In this document: positions 25,179 through 33,318 of the stretch, in pieces
How the letters are laid out: each line of letters opens with the position of its first letter
How positions within the stretch are numbered: position 1 is the first letter of the stretch
Source: DATMGU01 sp035555315
Lineage (GTDB): Bacteria > Pseudomonadota > Alphaproteobacteria > ATCC43930 > CGMCC-115725
Assembly: GCA_035555315.1 (NCBI GenBank)
Contig: DATMGU010000126.1
Span: 1-64,000, forward strand
Direction: 5' to 3'
DNA length: 64,000 nt
Notes under the pieces: model-generated
The model's database searches: none
What the model was told of the DNA's origin: nothing
Seen by the model: the letters and a program-made list of their open reading frames with translations, nothing else
Translations under genes and position numbers: made by a program

Positions 25179-25943
25179 ATGACGACGCCGTCACTTTTTA
25201 TCGGAACGCCGTGCTTCGGCGGCCTCGTCAACCAAACCTATATGCTGTCGGTCATCAAGTTGATGCGCTACGCCTCGACCCAAGGCATCGAATTGACGCT
25301 CGCCCTGCTGGGCGAGGATGCGCTGATCACCCGGTCGCGCAGCACCATCCTTTCGCACTTCCTCGATCACGAAACCGCGACGCACTTGTTGTTCATCGAT
25401 GCCGATATCGGCTTCGAACCTGAGCAGGTGCAGCGACTGCTATCCTTCGATCGGGATTTCGTCGCGGCGTTCTATCCGATCAAGGCGGTCGATTGGGAGC
25501 TGGTGGCGCATCGCATGAAATCGAATGACGAGCTGTTTCAGCAAGCAGCCTTATCTTATGTCGGGACGCTTTGCACCGGGCCGGAGGCGCGCGAGGAGGC
25601 TGGATTCGCGACGGCCACCTATGCCGGCGGCGGCTTCCAATTGATCAAACGCGGCGCTGTGGAAAAAATGATCGCCGCCTATCCAGAGCAAAAATTCCGC
25701 TCGATCCATGTTTTCCCCCGCGCGCATCAGACGAGCGAAAACAACTATGCGCTGTTTGATTGCATGATCGATAGCGAGACTGGTGAATATTTGAGCGAGG
25801 ATTATGCGTTCTGCCGCCGCTGGCGAGATATCGGCGGTGAGGTTTGGCTCGACCTGAGCAGCCGTCTTACCCATGTTGGTACGCATCATTTTAGAGGCGA
25901 CACGACGGTCCGCTTCCGCAACACGCCCCGTCAATCGGCCTAA
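25179..25943 (+). CDS. Glycosyltransferase-like protein
   Basis: 254 residues, no signal peptide or membrane segment. N-terminal FIGTPCFGGLVNQTYMLSVIKLM resembles a GT-A nucleotide-sugar fold, and LLFIDADIGFEPEQV contains a DxD metal motif. ATYAGGGFQLIKRGAVEKM and LSEDYAFCRRWRDIGGEVWLD follow the pattern of GT-A acceptor regions. It resembles uncharacterised bacterial proteins distantly related to Anp1-type mannosyltransferases. ATG 25179 has GAGG 8 bases upstream. The gene is visibly A+T-richer than its neighbours, with TTT/ATT/AAA codons, which suggests acquisition. Confidence 0.7.
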   Translation: MTTPSLFIGTPCFGGLVNQTYMLSVIKLMRYASTQGIELTLALLGEDALITRSRSTILSHFLDHETATHLLFIDADIGFEPEQVQRLLSFDRDFVAAFYPIKAVDWELVAHRMKSNDELFQQAALSYVGTLCTGPEAREEAGFATATYAGGGFQLIKRGAVEKMIAAYPEQKFRSIHVFPRAHQTSENNYALFDCMIDSETGEYLSEDYAFCRRWRDIGGEVWLDLSSRLTHVGTHHFRGDTTVRFRNTPRQSA

Positions 25944-26070
25944 ACCCGCGGGCTCCGTGATCGGCCGGCGGCGCCGAGGTCCGCTCGCCACGGTCCGTTA
26001 ATCTATTACCGGCACCATTGACGGTGACTTGAATGCCGGCGCCGCTGCTGCCGGCGGGCGCCGGATTCCG

Positions 26071-29000
26071 ATGAACCTTCGACCGACTCTTTTGAACGGC
26101 TTTCGATGGCCGCCCCCAAAGCGGCTGTCGCTTCGCGCGAGCGCGACAACTTTCGTCTTGCTGGCGTGTTTCAGCCTGATAGGCGCCGAAATCCTCCATA
26201 ATTTCCGGGCCCGCGCCGCGGCGATCGCGGAGAGCCAAGGCGACGCAACCAATCTCGCTCGTTCGATCGCTCAACACGCCGAGGATACGGTGCAAACCGC
26301 CGACACTATCCTGCTCGAGTTGGTCGAACGGTTGGAAGTCGACGGCGCCGGTCCACTGCAGCGGGCACGGCTGAGCGAGCTGCTGGTGAAGCGAATCCGC
26401 GCCCTTCCCATGCTGAGCGGCCTGTTCATCTATGATGAAACGGGCGACCTGCTTGCCAGTTCGGTCGACGCGTTGATCGACCCCAGCAACAATGCCGATG
26501 GTCAATACTTTCAGCTGCACAAACTCAGCGCGGATCGCGGGGTGCATGTCGGAACGCCCATCAGCGGCCGATCGCCCGATCACGCAGTGATACCGATCTC
26601 GCGCCGCTTCGACCATGCGGATGGCAGTTTCGCCGGCGTCGTGGCGGCGGTCGTCGATGTGGATTATTTCCAGCGTTATTATATGACCTTCGACATCGGT
26701 AGAGAGGGCGCCATCTCCCTCACCCGGTCGGATGGCCTGCTTATGGTCCATCGGCCGTTTGGCGAAGGGGGTGCCGGGACCAGTTTCCCCAGCGATCCGG
26801 CATTTGCCGAAGGATCGCCTCGACGGTCGGTCGGCAGCTTCGAGGGGCACTCCGGCATCGACGGGATCACGCGCCTCGTCAGCTATCATGTGGTCGATCG
26901 GTATGGGTTAATCGCCTTTGTCGCATTGTCGAAAAGCGAGGTGCTCGCCCAATGGATCGATGCTTCGATTCGCGAATTGATCCGGGTCGCGATTCTCGCC
27001 ACGGTCATCGGGCTCTTGGGCCTGCGTCTCACGGCTCAGATCAGGCAACGGCAAGAGGCGGAAAAGTCCGTCCGGGAAATGGCCGACACCTATCGGGTGC
27101 TGACGGATGCCTCGGCCGATGTGATCCTACGGACGGATCTTTCAGGGCTGCGGCAATACGTGTCGCCCGCCTCGATGGAGATGCTCGGCTACCGACCCGA
27201 GGAGCTGATCGGCCTGCCGAGCTTCGGTCTCACGCATCCCGACGATATGCCGGAGCAAAAAAAAATCATAAGCGCATTGGTGGCAGGCCAGGTTGAGACG
27301 ACGTCCCACACCTATCGGTTGCGCCACAAGCAGGGTCATTGGGTCTGGGTCGAAACCAAGTTCCGATTGCTGCGCGACCCCGTCTCGGGCGAACCCGTCG
27401 CCCGGGTGAGCGCCGTACGAGACATCACCGACCGCCATAATGCCGAACAAGCGATGCGCGACAGCGAGGCGCGTCACCGGGCGATGGCGGACAGCGTCAG
27501 CGACCTGATCATCCGGGTCGATCGGAACGGGCGCCGCCAATACGTCTCCGCGGCGTCTCGCGAGATCCTCGGCTATGAACCGGAGGAACTGCTCGGCGAT
27601 CGTCAAATCAACTTCGCCCATCCCGAGGATCGAGCCAATGTGGCGTCGGCCTACCGGGCGCTGCTCGCCGGGAAAGAGATACCGCCGTTCGTTACCGCCC
27701 GGGCGGTACGCAAGGACGGCACGATAGTCTGGCTGGAGGCCCGCAACAGCGTCATTCACAACGCCAGCGGCGAGTTGGTGGAATATGTGTCGGTGCTGCG
27801 CGATGTCAGCCGGCAGCGGGCGATCGAGGAACAGCTGGAACGCGCCCGACGCGAGGCCGAGGCGGCCAGCCAGGCGAAATCCGAATTCCTGGCCAATATG
27901 AGCCACGAGATCCGGACGCCGATGAACGGCATTCTCGGCATGAACGGATTGCTGCTGAACAGCGGCCTCAATACCGACCAGCAGAAATACGCCGAAGCCG
28001 TCCGCCTATCCGCCGAAGCCTTGCTGGCCATCATCAATGATATCCTGGATCTGTCCAAGCTGGAGGCCGGCAAGATCGAGCTCGAAACGCTCGATTTCAG
28101 CATGGAGGACGTGGTCGACGAGGCGATCGAACTGCTGGCGCCAAAGGCCCACCAAAAGGCGCTGACACTCACCGCCTATGTCGCCCCCGCCGCGCGCCAC
28201 ACGCTGCTCGGCGATTCCGCCCGCCTTCGCCAGGTCCTGCTGAACCTGCTGTCGAATGCGGTGAAATTCACCGATCACGGCTTCGTCGCCATCGAGGTCA
28301 GCGGACAGTCTATGGCGGATGCCACGACCAAGATCCGTCTCGATGTGCGAGATACCGGCATCGGTCTCGCGGATACAGCCCGGGAAAAGCTGTTCCAGAA
28401 GTTCCAACAGGCGGATGGCTCGATCACCCGCCGGTTCGGGGGCACCGGTCTCGGCCTCACCATCTCGAAGCAGCTTATCGAGTTGATGGGCGGCAAGATC
28501 GGTGTCGAAAGCGACCTGGGCGACGGCAGTGTCTTCTGGATCGAACTCACCTTGCCGCGCGTCGCGATGGCACGGCAACCGGCGGACGGTCGATCCGAGG
28601 CTGCCCTGGCGGGCCGCCGTGCGCTCGTTGTCGATGAGATCGAGGCCAATCGCCAAATCTTAAGGCGCCAACTCGACGCCGACGGAATGCTGGTGGATGC
28701 CGTCGGTACCGCCGCCATGGCGGTGGCAGCCCTGCGGCAGGCGGACGCTTCAGGATGTCCGTTCGAGGTGCTGCTGGTCGACCCTTCGGTTCCAGGCCTC
28801 AGCGCACCGGCGATCCTGGACATGGTTCGGCATGCCGCTCTACGCCCGCCCCGACTGGTTCTGATGACCGCCCTGGGCCTCCCGGATCGAACCGATCCCA
28901 CGATCCGGGCCGCCTTCGCCGCCCAACTGACCAAGCCCATCCGACATCGGGACCTGACGGCCTGCCTGGCGCGGCTGCTCGCCCCACAATCCACGGAAGC

Positions 29001-29946
29001 GAGCCAGCCAAACAAAGCCCAACTCAGCAAAACCACCGGGCGGCATGACACGGAAAGCGCGGCGGCGGCCAAGCCGGTATCGCCCGTCGAGACCGACCCT
29101 AGCCCTCGCGGGAAACACGTGTTGGTGGCCGAGGACAACGAAATCAACCGCCTGCTGGTCACCACCCTGCTGAAGAGTGCCGGCTATAGGGTCGATACCG
29201 CGAATGACGGCCTGCTGGCGATCGAGGCGGTGCGGGCAGGCGCTTATGATTTGATCTTGATGGACGTGCAGATGCCGCACGCCGACGGCGTGCAGGCGAC
29301 CAGAGCGATCCGCGGCCTCGCCGATGGCCGCGGCACGATGCCGATCCTGGCGTTGACGGCCAACGCCATGGCGGGTGATCGCGAAAGCTATCTGCGCGCG
29401 GGCATGAACGACTATCTGTCGAAACCCCTCGACGCCGTGCTGCTCTTACGCATGGTGGCGGACTGGATCGGCAAGGATTGCTCGCTGGCGGAAGACGGCG
29501 TGGCGGCGGCCAGCCCGCCGCCGGTGCCCGATATCCCGCCGATCCTAGACATGACCGTCATCGAGGATTTGCGAGCGATCATGCCGAGCGCCAAATTCGA
29601 CACCATCGTCGCCGATTATGTGGAGTGGGGACGCCAGCACATCGCGAAGTTCGACCCAATATCCAGTGCCGAGCCTAGCGCCGACACCTTGGCCAGCTTC
29701 GCGCATTTGGCGCATGATCTCAAAGGCAGCTCCGGCACGCTGGGCGCCAAGCGCCTCAGCAGCATCGCTCAGCGCCTCGAGACGGCATGCCTGGAGAGCC
29801 AGCCGGCAACCGTGGCCGCGATCCTCGCCGAACTGCGTATCGCAGCCGACGAGACCTGGAACGCCCTTCGGCAATGGCTGCCACCCGCCGCGACGACGCC
29901 GAAGCACGGACTGGTCGCCGCCGACACCCAGGCGCCGCCCCATTAA
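26071..29946 (+). CDS. Hybrid sensor histidine kinase with Cache, two PAS, two receivers and HPt
   Basis: About 1291 residues. TM1 near 25-45; periplasmic double-Cache-like sensor (50-290); TM2 near 300-325; two PAS domains (about 340-460 and 470-590), HisKA with phospho-His612 (NMSHEIRTPMNGIL); HATPase with DTGIGL and GGTGLGL boxes; receiver 1 with Asp904 (LLVDPS); receiver 2 with Asp1065 (LMDVQMP); HPt with His1215 (AHDLKGSSG). A complete phosphorelay is thus on one chain, as in BarA/ArcB-type kinases; the output regulator is not nearby. ATG 26071 is preferred over TTG 26029, without strong evidence. A 9-A run at 27257-27265 lies in the first PAS region. Confidence 0.92.
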   Translation: MNLRPTLLNGFRWPPPKRLSLRASATTFVLLACFSLIGAEILHNFRARAAAIAESQGDATNLARSIAQHAEDTVQTADTILLELVERLEVDGAGPLQRARLSELLVKRIRALPMLSGLFIYDETGDLLASSVDALIDPSNNADGQYFQLHKLSADRGVHVGTPISGRSPDHAVIPISRRFDHADGSFAGVVAAVVDVDYFQRYYMTFDIGREGAISLTRSDGLLMVHRPFGEGGAGTSFPSDPAFAEGSPRRSVGSFEGHSGIDGITRLVSYHVVDRYGLIAFVALSKSEVLAQWIDASIRELIRVAILATVIGLLGLRLTAQIRQRQEAEKSVREMADTYRVLTDASADVILRTDLSGLRQYVSPASMEMLGYRPEELIGLPSFGLTHPDDMPEQKKIISALVAGQVETTSHTYRLRHKQGHWVWVETKFRLLRDPVSGEPVARVSAVRDITDRHNAEQAMRDSEARHRAMADSVSDLIIRVDRNGRRQYVSAASREILGYEPEELLGDRQINFAHPEDRANVASAYRALLAGKEIPPFVTARAVRKDGTIVWLEARNSVIHNASGELVEYVSVLRDVSRQRAIEEQLERARREAEAASQAKSEFLANMSHEIRTPMNGILGMNGLLLNSGLNTDQQKYAEAVRLSAEALLAIINDILDLSKLEAGKIELETLDFSMEDVVDEAIELLAPKAHQKALTLTAYVAPAARHTLLGDSARLRQVLLNLLSNAVKFTDHGFVAIEVSGQSMADATTKIRLDVRDTGIGLADTAREKLFQKFQQADGSITRRFGGTGLGLTISKQLIELMGGKIGVESDLGDGSVFWIELTLPRVAMARQPADGRSEAALAGRRALVVDEIEANRQILRRQLDADGMLVDAVGTAAMAVAALRQADASGCPFEVLLVDPSVPGLSAPAILDMVRHAALRPPRLVLMTALGLPDRTDPTIRAAFAAQLTKPIRHRDLTACLARLLAPQSTEASQPNKAQLSKTTGRHDTESAAAAKPVSPVETDPSPRGKHVLVAEDNEINRLLVTTLLKSAGYRVDTANDGLLAIEAVRAGAYDLILMDVQMPHADGVQATRAIRGLADGRGTMPILALTANAMAGDRESYLRAGMNDYLSKPLDAVLLLRMVADWIGKDCSLAEDGVAAASPPPVPDIPPILDMTVIEDLRAIMPSAKFDTIVADYVEWGRQHIAKFDPISSAEPSADTLASFAHLAHDLKGSSGTLGAKRLSSIAQRLETACLESQPATVAAILAELRIAADETWNALRQWLPPAATTPKHGLVAADTQAPPH

Positions 29947-30016
29947 GCCTTGCGGAGAGAACGTCGGATCCGCATTGTTAGGCCACGTTAAAAAGCCGGC
30001 CGAGATCCACGACACG

Positions 30017-30034
30017 CCCCCACAACGATGGGGG
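30017..30034 (+). terminator. Possible weak terminator after hybrid kinase
   Basis: CCCCCA (30017-30022) pairs with TGGGGG (30029-30034) around CAACGA, followed by TTATCT. Short stem and poor T-run, so only a weak candidate. Confidence 0.35.
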
Positions 30035-30064
30035 TTATCTCACGCTACGGCAATAATGAAAGAA

Positions 30065-30091
30065 AGGCCGTCATCGCCCTGGCGACGGCCT
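30065..30091 (+). promoter_or_regulatory. Leader hairpin before ACS-family carrier
   Basis: AGGCCGTC (30065-30072) and GACGGCCT (30084-30091) form a perfect 8-bp stem with an 11-base loop, ending 9 bases before the GGGGGG ribosome site of the gene at 30111. It may stabilise the message or tune initiation; no anti-structure was identified. Confidence 0.35.
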
Positions 30092-30110
30092 CGATCCCGG
30101 GGGGAAATAA

Positions 30111-31412
30111 ATGGGCGAACAGCACTCCACGGCTCCGGTAATGCCGGCCGGCAATGCGCGATGGGTCAGGCTGATCCCAATCGCGATGATCATCTATGTC
30201 ATCTCGTTCATGGATCGCACGAATATCAGCTATGCCTTCGCCGGCATCGGCCAGGATTTCGGCGTCACCAAGGAACAGCAGGGTCTGGCCGCTGGGATCT
30301 TCTTCGTCGGCTATGTCTTGCTGCAGATCCCCGGCGGCTATTTGGCGGAACGCTGGAGCGCCAAGAAATTCATCGGCATCATGATCCTGGTCTGGGGCGT
30401 CTGCGCGGTCGCCTGCGGCCTGGTGCAGAGCTTCAATCAGTTGATTGTCGTGCGGTTCTTCCTCGGTGTCGCCGAGGGCGGCGTTTGGCCGGCGACGCTG
30501 GTGCTGCTCAGCCACTGGTTTCCGGTGCAGGAGCGGGCGCGCGCCTATAGCTTCTGGATGGCCAACCTAGCGATCGCATCGATCATTACCCAGCCGATCT
30601 CCGGCTTCATCGTCAGCGAGACCTCGTGGCGCACCCTGTTCATCATCGAAGGCCTGCTGCCCTTCGTAATCGCGACGCCGATCTGGTGGCTGTTCGTCAA
30701 GGACCGGCCGTCCGAAGCCTCGTGGGTGACGCCTGAGGAACTGCACTACATCGAGAGCACGATCGCCCGAGATAAATTGACCGAACCGGCCCCCGTGCGT
30801 TTCGTCGACATCTTTTCGTCCGGCGTGGTTTGGCAGCTGGTCATCGTCTACTTTCTGGTCCAGGTCGGGTTCTACGGCCTTAACCTATGGCTGCCGACCG
30901 TCGTCAAGAACCTGACGAACCAGGGCTTCGGCTTGGTCGGCGTGATCTCGGCCCTGCCCTATATCACCGCCATCGCGTGCATGTGGCTGAACGGTTCGGC
31001 CGCGGATAAATCGGGCAAATATCCCCGGCATGTGCTGATCCCCATGGCCGTCGCGGCGTGCAGCCTGGTGCTTTCCGTCATGGTCGGATCGACATCGCAG
31101 ATCCTGTCGATCGCCTTCCTATGCCTGGCGATGGGCGGGGCGCTTGCCTATGACGGGCCGTTCTGGGCGGCGGCGTCGCGTGCCATGCCGGCGGCGGTCG
31201 TCGGCGGGGCCATGGGCTTCATCAACGCGCTGGGCAATCTCGGCGGCTATCTCGGGCCTTATCTCGCAGGCTACTTGCAGGACAAGAGCGGCGATTTCTT
31301 CACCACCGCGTTCCTGCTGGCAGCCTCGCTGCTGCTGGCCGGGCTGTTCATGATGACGGTCCGCATCCGCGCCGAAGGTGCCGCCGCGACACCGATGTCG
31401 GCACGGATTTAG
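30111..31412 (+). CDS. MFS transporter, anion:cation symporter (ACS) family
   Basis: 433 residues, 12 membrane helices. SFMDRTNISYAFAGIGQDFG near the N-terminus is the ACS hallmark (D-R-x-N in TM1), followed by GYVLLQIPGGYLAERWSAKKFIG and RFFLGVAEGGVWPATLVLLSHWFP. ACS carriers import hexuronates, galactonate, tartrate, phthalate and similar organic anions with protons. The uronate operon 5 kb away makes a sugar acid plausible, but this is only suggestive. ATG 30111 follows CGGGGGGAAATAA. Confidence 0.88.
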   Translation: MGEQHSTAPVMPAGNARWVRLIPIAMIIYVISFMDRTNISYAFAGIGQDFGVTKEQQGLAAGIFFVGYVLLQIPGGYLAERWSAKKFIGIMILVWGVCAVACGLVQSFNQLIVVRFFLGVAEGGVWPATLVLLSHWFPVQERARAYSFWMANLAIASIITQPISGFIVSETSWRTLFIIEGLLPFVIATPIWWLFVKDRPSEASWVTPEELHYIESTIARDKLTEPAPVRFVDIFSSGVVWQLVIVYFLVQVGFYGLNLWLPTVVKNLTNQGFGLVGVISALPYITAIACMWLNGSAADKSGKYPRHVLIPMAVAACSLVLSVMVGSTSQILSIAFLCLAMGGALAYDGPFWAAASRAMPAAVVGGAMGFINALGNLGGYLGPYLAGYLQDKSGDFFTTAFLLAASLLLAGLFMMTVRIRAEGAAATPMSARI

Positions 31413-31442
31413 AGCACGATGCATTTTAACGCATCGTGCTCT
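31411..31442. terminator. Perfect 12-bp palindrome, likely terminator of ACS carrier
   Basis: AGAGCACGATGC (31411-31422) and GCATCGTGCTCT (31431-31442) pair perfectly around an 8-base ATTTTAAC loop. The left arm overlaps the last two bases of the stop codon. A T-rich stretch (CTTTGTTTG) follows. It may be both a terminator and the first half of a repeat element. Confidence 0.6.
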
Positions 31443-31455
31443 AGCTTTGTTTGTC

Positions 31456-31512
31456 GAGCAATTTCATGATTTTAGATTGAACGAGGTGGTTCAACCTAAA
31501 ATCATGTTGCTC
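31456..31512. repeat. Long palindromic intergenic repeat (REP/MITE-like)
   Basis: Left arm 31456-31482 and right arm 31489-31512 pair over about 24 bp with one mismatch and a TTT bulge: GAGCAA...CATGATTTTAG...TTGAAC against GTTCAA...CTAAAATCATG...TTGCTC, loop GAGGTG. Its A+T-rich stem differs from the surroundings. Both this and the preceding palindrome begin or end in AGAGCA/TGCTCT, as in interspersed palindromes common in alphaproteobacterial genomes. Confidence 0.7.
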
Positions 31513-31581
31513 TAAGCGACACAGCGATATCGGCGGTCCCGGGGGCGTCCCCGCGACCGCCGGACGGCCTGTCGATTCAGC

Positions 31582-31800
31582 CTATTCCGGACCGGAGCCG
31601 CGCCAAGGCGGAATGTCCTGCATCCAGCGCGTGACCCGTGCCGCGGGAAAGATCCAGGCGATGCCGGCGACCGTATAGAACGGTACCTGGACCGCCCAAT
31701 GGGCCGGTAAAATGGTCGCCGCCAGCACCATGACGACCAACGCGTAGATCAGCAGGCCGACCAAGAGGATCACCGTGCCGTAGAGCATGCGCAAGCGCAT
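31582..31800 (-). CDS. DUF2842 small membrane protein
   Basis: 72 residues: MRLRMLYGTVILLVGLLIYAL, a second hydrophobic segment, then WIFPAARVTRWMQ. Two membrane helices with a conserved Trp/Pro near the second, as in the alphaproteobacterial DUF2842 family, whose function is unknown. I use ATG 31800, which gives the family start; a longer frame to 31881 would overlap tspO. It lies 37 bp after tspO and is the last gene of the leftward run. Confidence 0.8.
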   Translation of the reverse strand: MRLRMLYGTVILLVGLLIYALVVMVLAATILPAHWAVQVPFYTVAGIAWIFPAARVTRWMQDIPPWRGSGPE

Positions 31801-31837
31801 CGATATCAGGCCCTGCAAAAAACGAAAAAAGCTGTCG

Positions 31838-32362
31838 CTACGGATTGGTCGCCCAGATCGACCAACTGAGCCCGCCCGCATAGCCGACCCATATCAGATA
31901 GGGCATCAGGAGCCATCCGGATAGCCGATGAAGCGGGTAGAACGCCAGGGCCGTCGCCGCCACCGCGACCAGCAAAAGGGTGATGTCGATCGCCGCCGCC
32001 TCTATCTGATGCAGCTTGAAGAACAGGATCGACCACAGGCAATTCAAGGCGAGCTGCACCAGATAGAGCGCCACCGCCATGCCCCGCGCGGCACCGCCGG
32101 CCGATAGGGGGACCCGGCAAACCAGCCAGACGGCGAGCGCCATCATGACGTAAAGGGCGGTCCAAACCGGGCCGAATACCCAGTCCGGCGGGGTGAAACT
32201 GGGTTTGACCAGCCCGGCATACCAGCCCGGAATCTGCGGCACGGTCACCGCAGAGGCGATGCCGCCGGCCAGGGCCGATAGCGCCAGCCAGATCGGCAGC
32301 CCCCACCAGGCGCCCAGCGCCGAGGGCCGCGCGAGCATCGGGCTGTCCTCCGTCCGCATCAT
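31838..32362 (-). CDS. tspO: TspO/MBR family protein
   Basis: 174 residues, five membrane helices. The family core WYAGLVKPSFTPPDWVFGPVWTALYVMMALAVWLV and the later LVQLALNCLWSILFF, PYLIWVGYAGGLSWSIW are all present. TspO binds porphyrins and cholesterol-like ligands in the outer or inner membrane and modulates tetrapyrrole and stress responses in alphaproteobacteria. Two ATGs in tandem; ATG 32362 overlaps the stop of the reductase gene (ATGA), so the two are translated together. Confidence 0.92.
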   Translation of the reverse strand: MMRTEDSPMLARPSALGAWWGLPIWLALSALAGGIASAVTVPQIPGWYAGLVKPSFTPPDWVFGPVWTALYVMMALAVWLVCRVPLSAGGAARGMAVALYLVQLALNCLWSILFFKLHQIEAAAIDITLLLVAVAATALAFYPLHRLSGWLLMPYLIWVGYAGGLSWSIWATNP

Positions 32363-33318
32363 GCGGCACCCACCGCAGTGCGGCCAGGCGGCGCCGAGAA
32401 ATCGAGCGGCGGGCCGAGCGGCACGATCTGCGACGGGTTGATGGCGCGCTGGCTGATGTAGTAGTGCCGCTTGATATGGTCGAGACTGACCGTCTCGGCG
32501 ATGCCCGGCATCTGATAGAGTTCCCGCAGATAAGCCGATAGCCGCGGATAATCTCGGAGCTGCCGCAGGTTGCACTTGAAGTGGCCGTGATAGACCGCGT
32601 CGAACCGCACCAGCGTCGGAAACAGCCGCCAATCGGCCTCGGTCGGCCGGTCTCCCATCAGGTAGCGGCGCTCGGTCAGCAGCCACTCCAACCGGTCGAG
32701 ACTGTCAAACAGCGCGCGGACCGCCGTCTCGTAATCCGCTTGCACCGTCGCGAAACCGGCCCGATAGACGCCGTTATTGACCGTCTCATAGACCCAGGCG
32801 TTGAGCGCATCGATCTCCCCGGCGAGATCGGCGGGGTAATAATCCGTCCGCACATCGGTGAAGGCGTCGAACGCCCGGTTGAGCATGCGGATGATCTCCG
32901 CCGATTCGTTGTTAACGATGGTCCGGCGCTGTTTGTCCCACAGCACCGGCACCGTCACGCGCCCAGTATAATCGGGCTTGGCCAAGGTATAGACCTCGTG
33001 CAGATAGCGCTTGCCGGTGACCGGATCGGGTGCCTCGCCGAAGGTCCAGCCATGCTCCAGCATCAGCGGATCGACCACGCTCATCGAAATGACCGCCTCC
33101 AATCCTTTCAGACGGCGCAGGATGATCGTGCGGTGCGCCCAGGGGCAGGCAAGCGAGACGTAAAGGTGATAGCGGCCGACCGTTGCGGGAAAGCCGCCGC
33201 TGCCATCGGCGGTAATCTGGTCGCGAAAGACCGATTGGGCGCGTTTGAAGGTGCCGGCCCGTTCGGCATTCGGGCGTCGATCGACATCCTGCCAGGCGCC
33301 ATCGACCAACATGCCCAT
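32359..33318 (-). CDS. Glutathionyl-hydroquinone reductase (Xi-class GST, YqjG/ECM4 type)
   Basis: 319 residues. The catalytic Cys58 lies in SLACPWAHRT, the Xi-class motif; HGWTFGEAPDPV, VPVLWDKQRRTIVNNESAEIIRML and the C-terminal helical domain with the Tyr residues of YHGHFKCNLRQL follow. It reduces glutathionyl-hydroquinones to free hydroquinones using glutathione, in the cytosol. ATG 33318 shares one base with the upstream stop (TGATG) and its own stop overlaps tspO. Confidence 0.92.
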   Translation of the reverse strand: MGMLVDGAWQDVDRRPNAERAGTFKRAQSVFRDQITADGSGGFPATVGRYHLYVSLACPWAHRTIILRRLKGLEAVISMSVVDPLMLEHGWTFGEAPDPVTGKRYLHEVYTLAKPDYTGRVTVPVLWDKQRRTIVNNESAEIIRMLNRAFDAFTDVRTDYYPADLAGEIDALNAWVYETVNNGVYRAGFATVQADYETAVRALFDSLDRLEWLLTERRYLMGDRPTEADWRLFPTLVRFDAVYHGHFKCNLRQLRDYPRLSAYLRELYQMPGIAETVSLDHIKRHYYISQRAINPSQIVPLGPPLDFSAPPGRTAVGAA

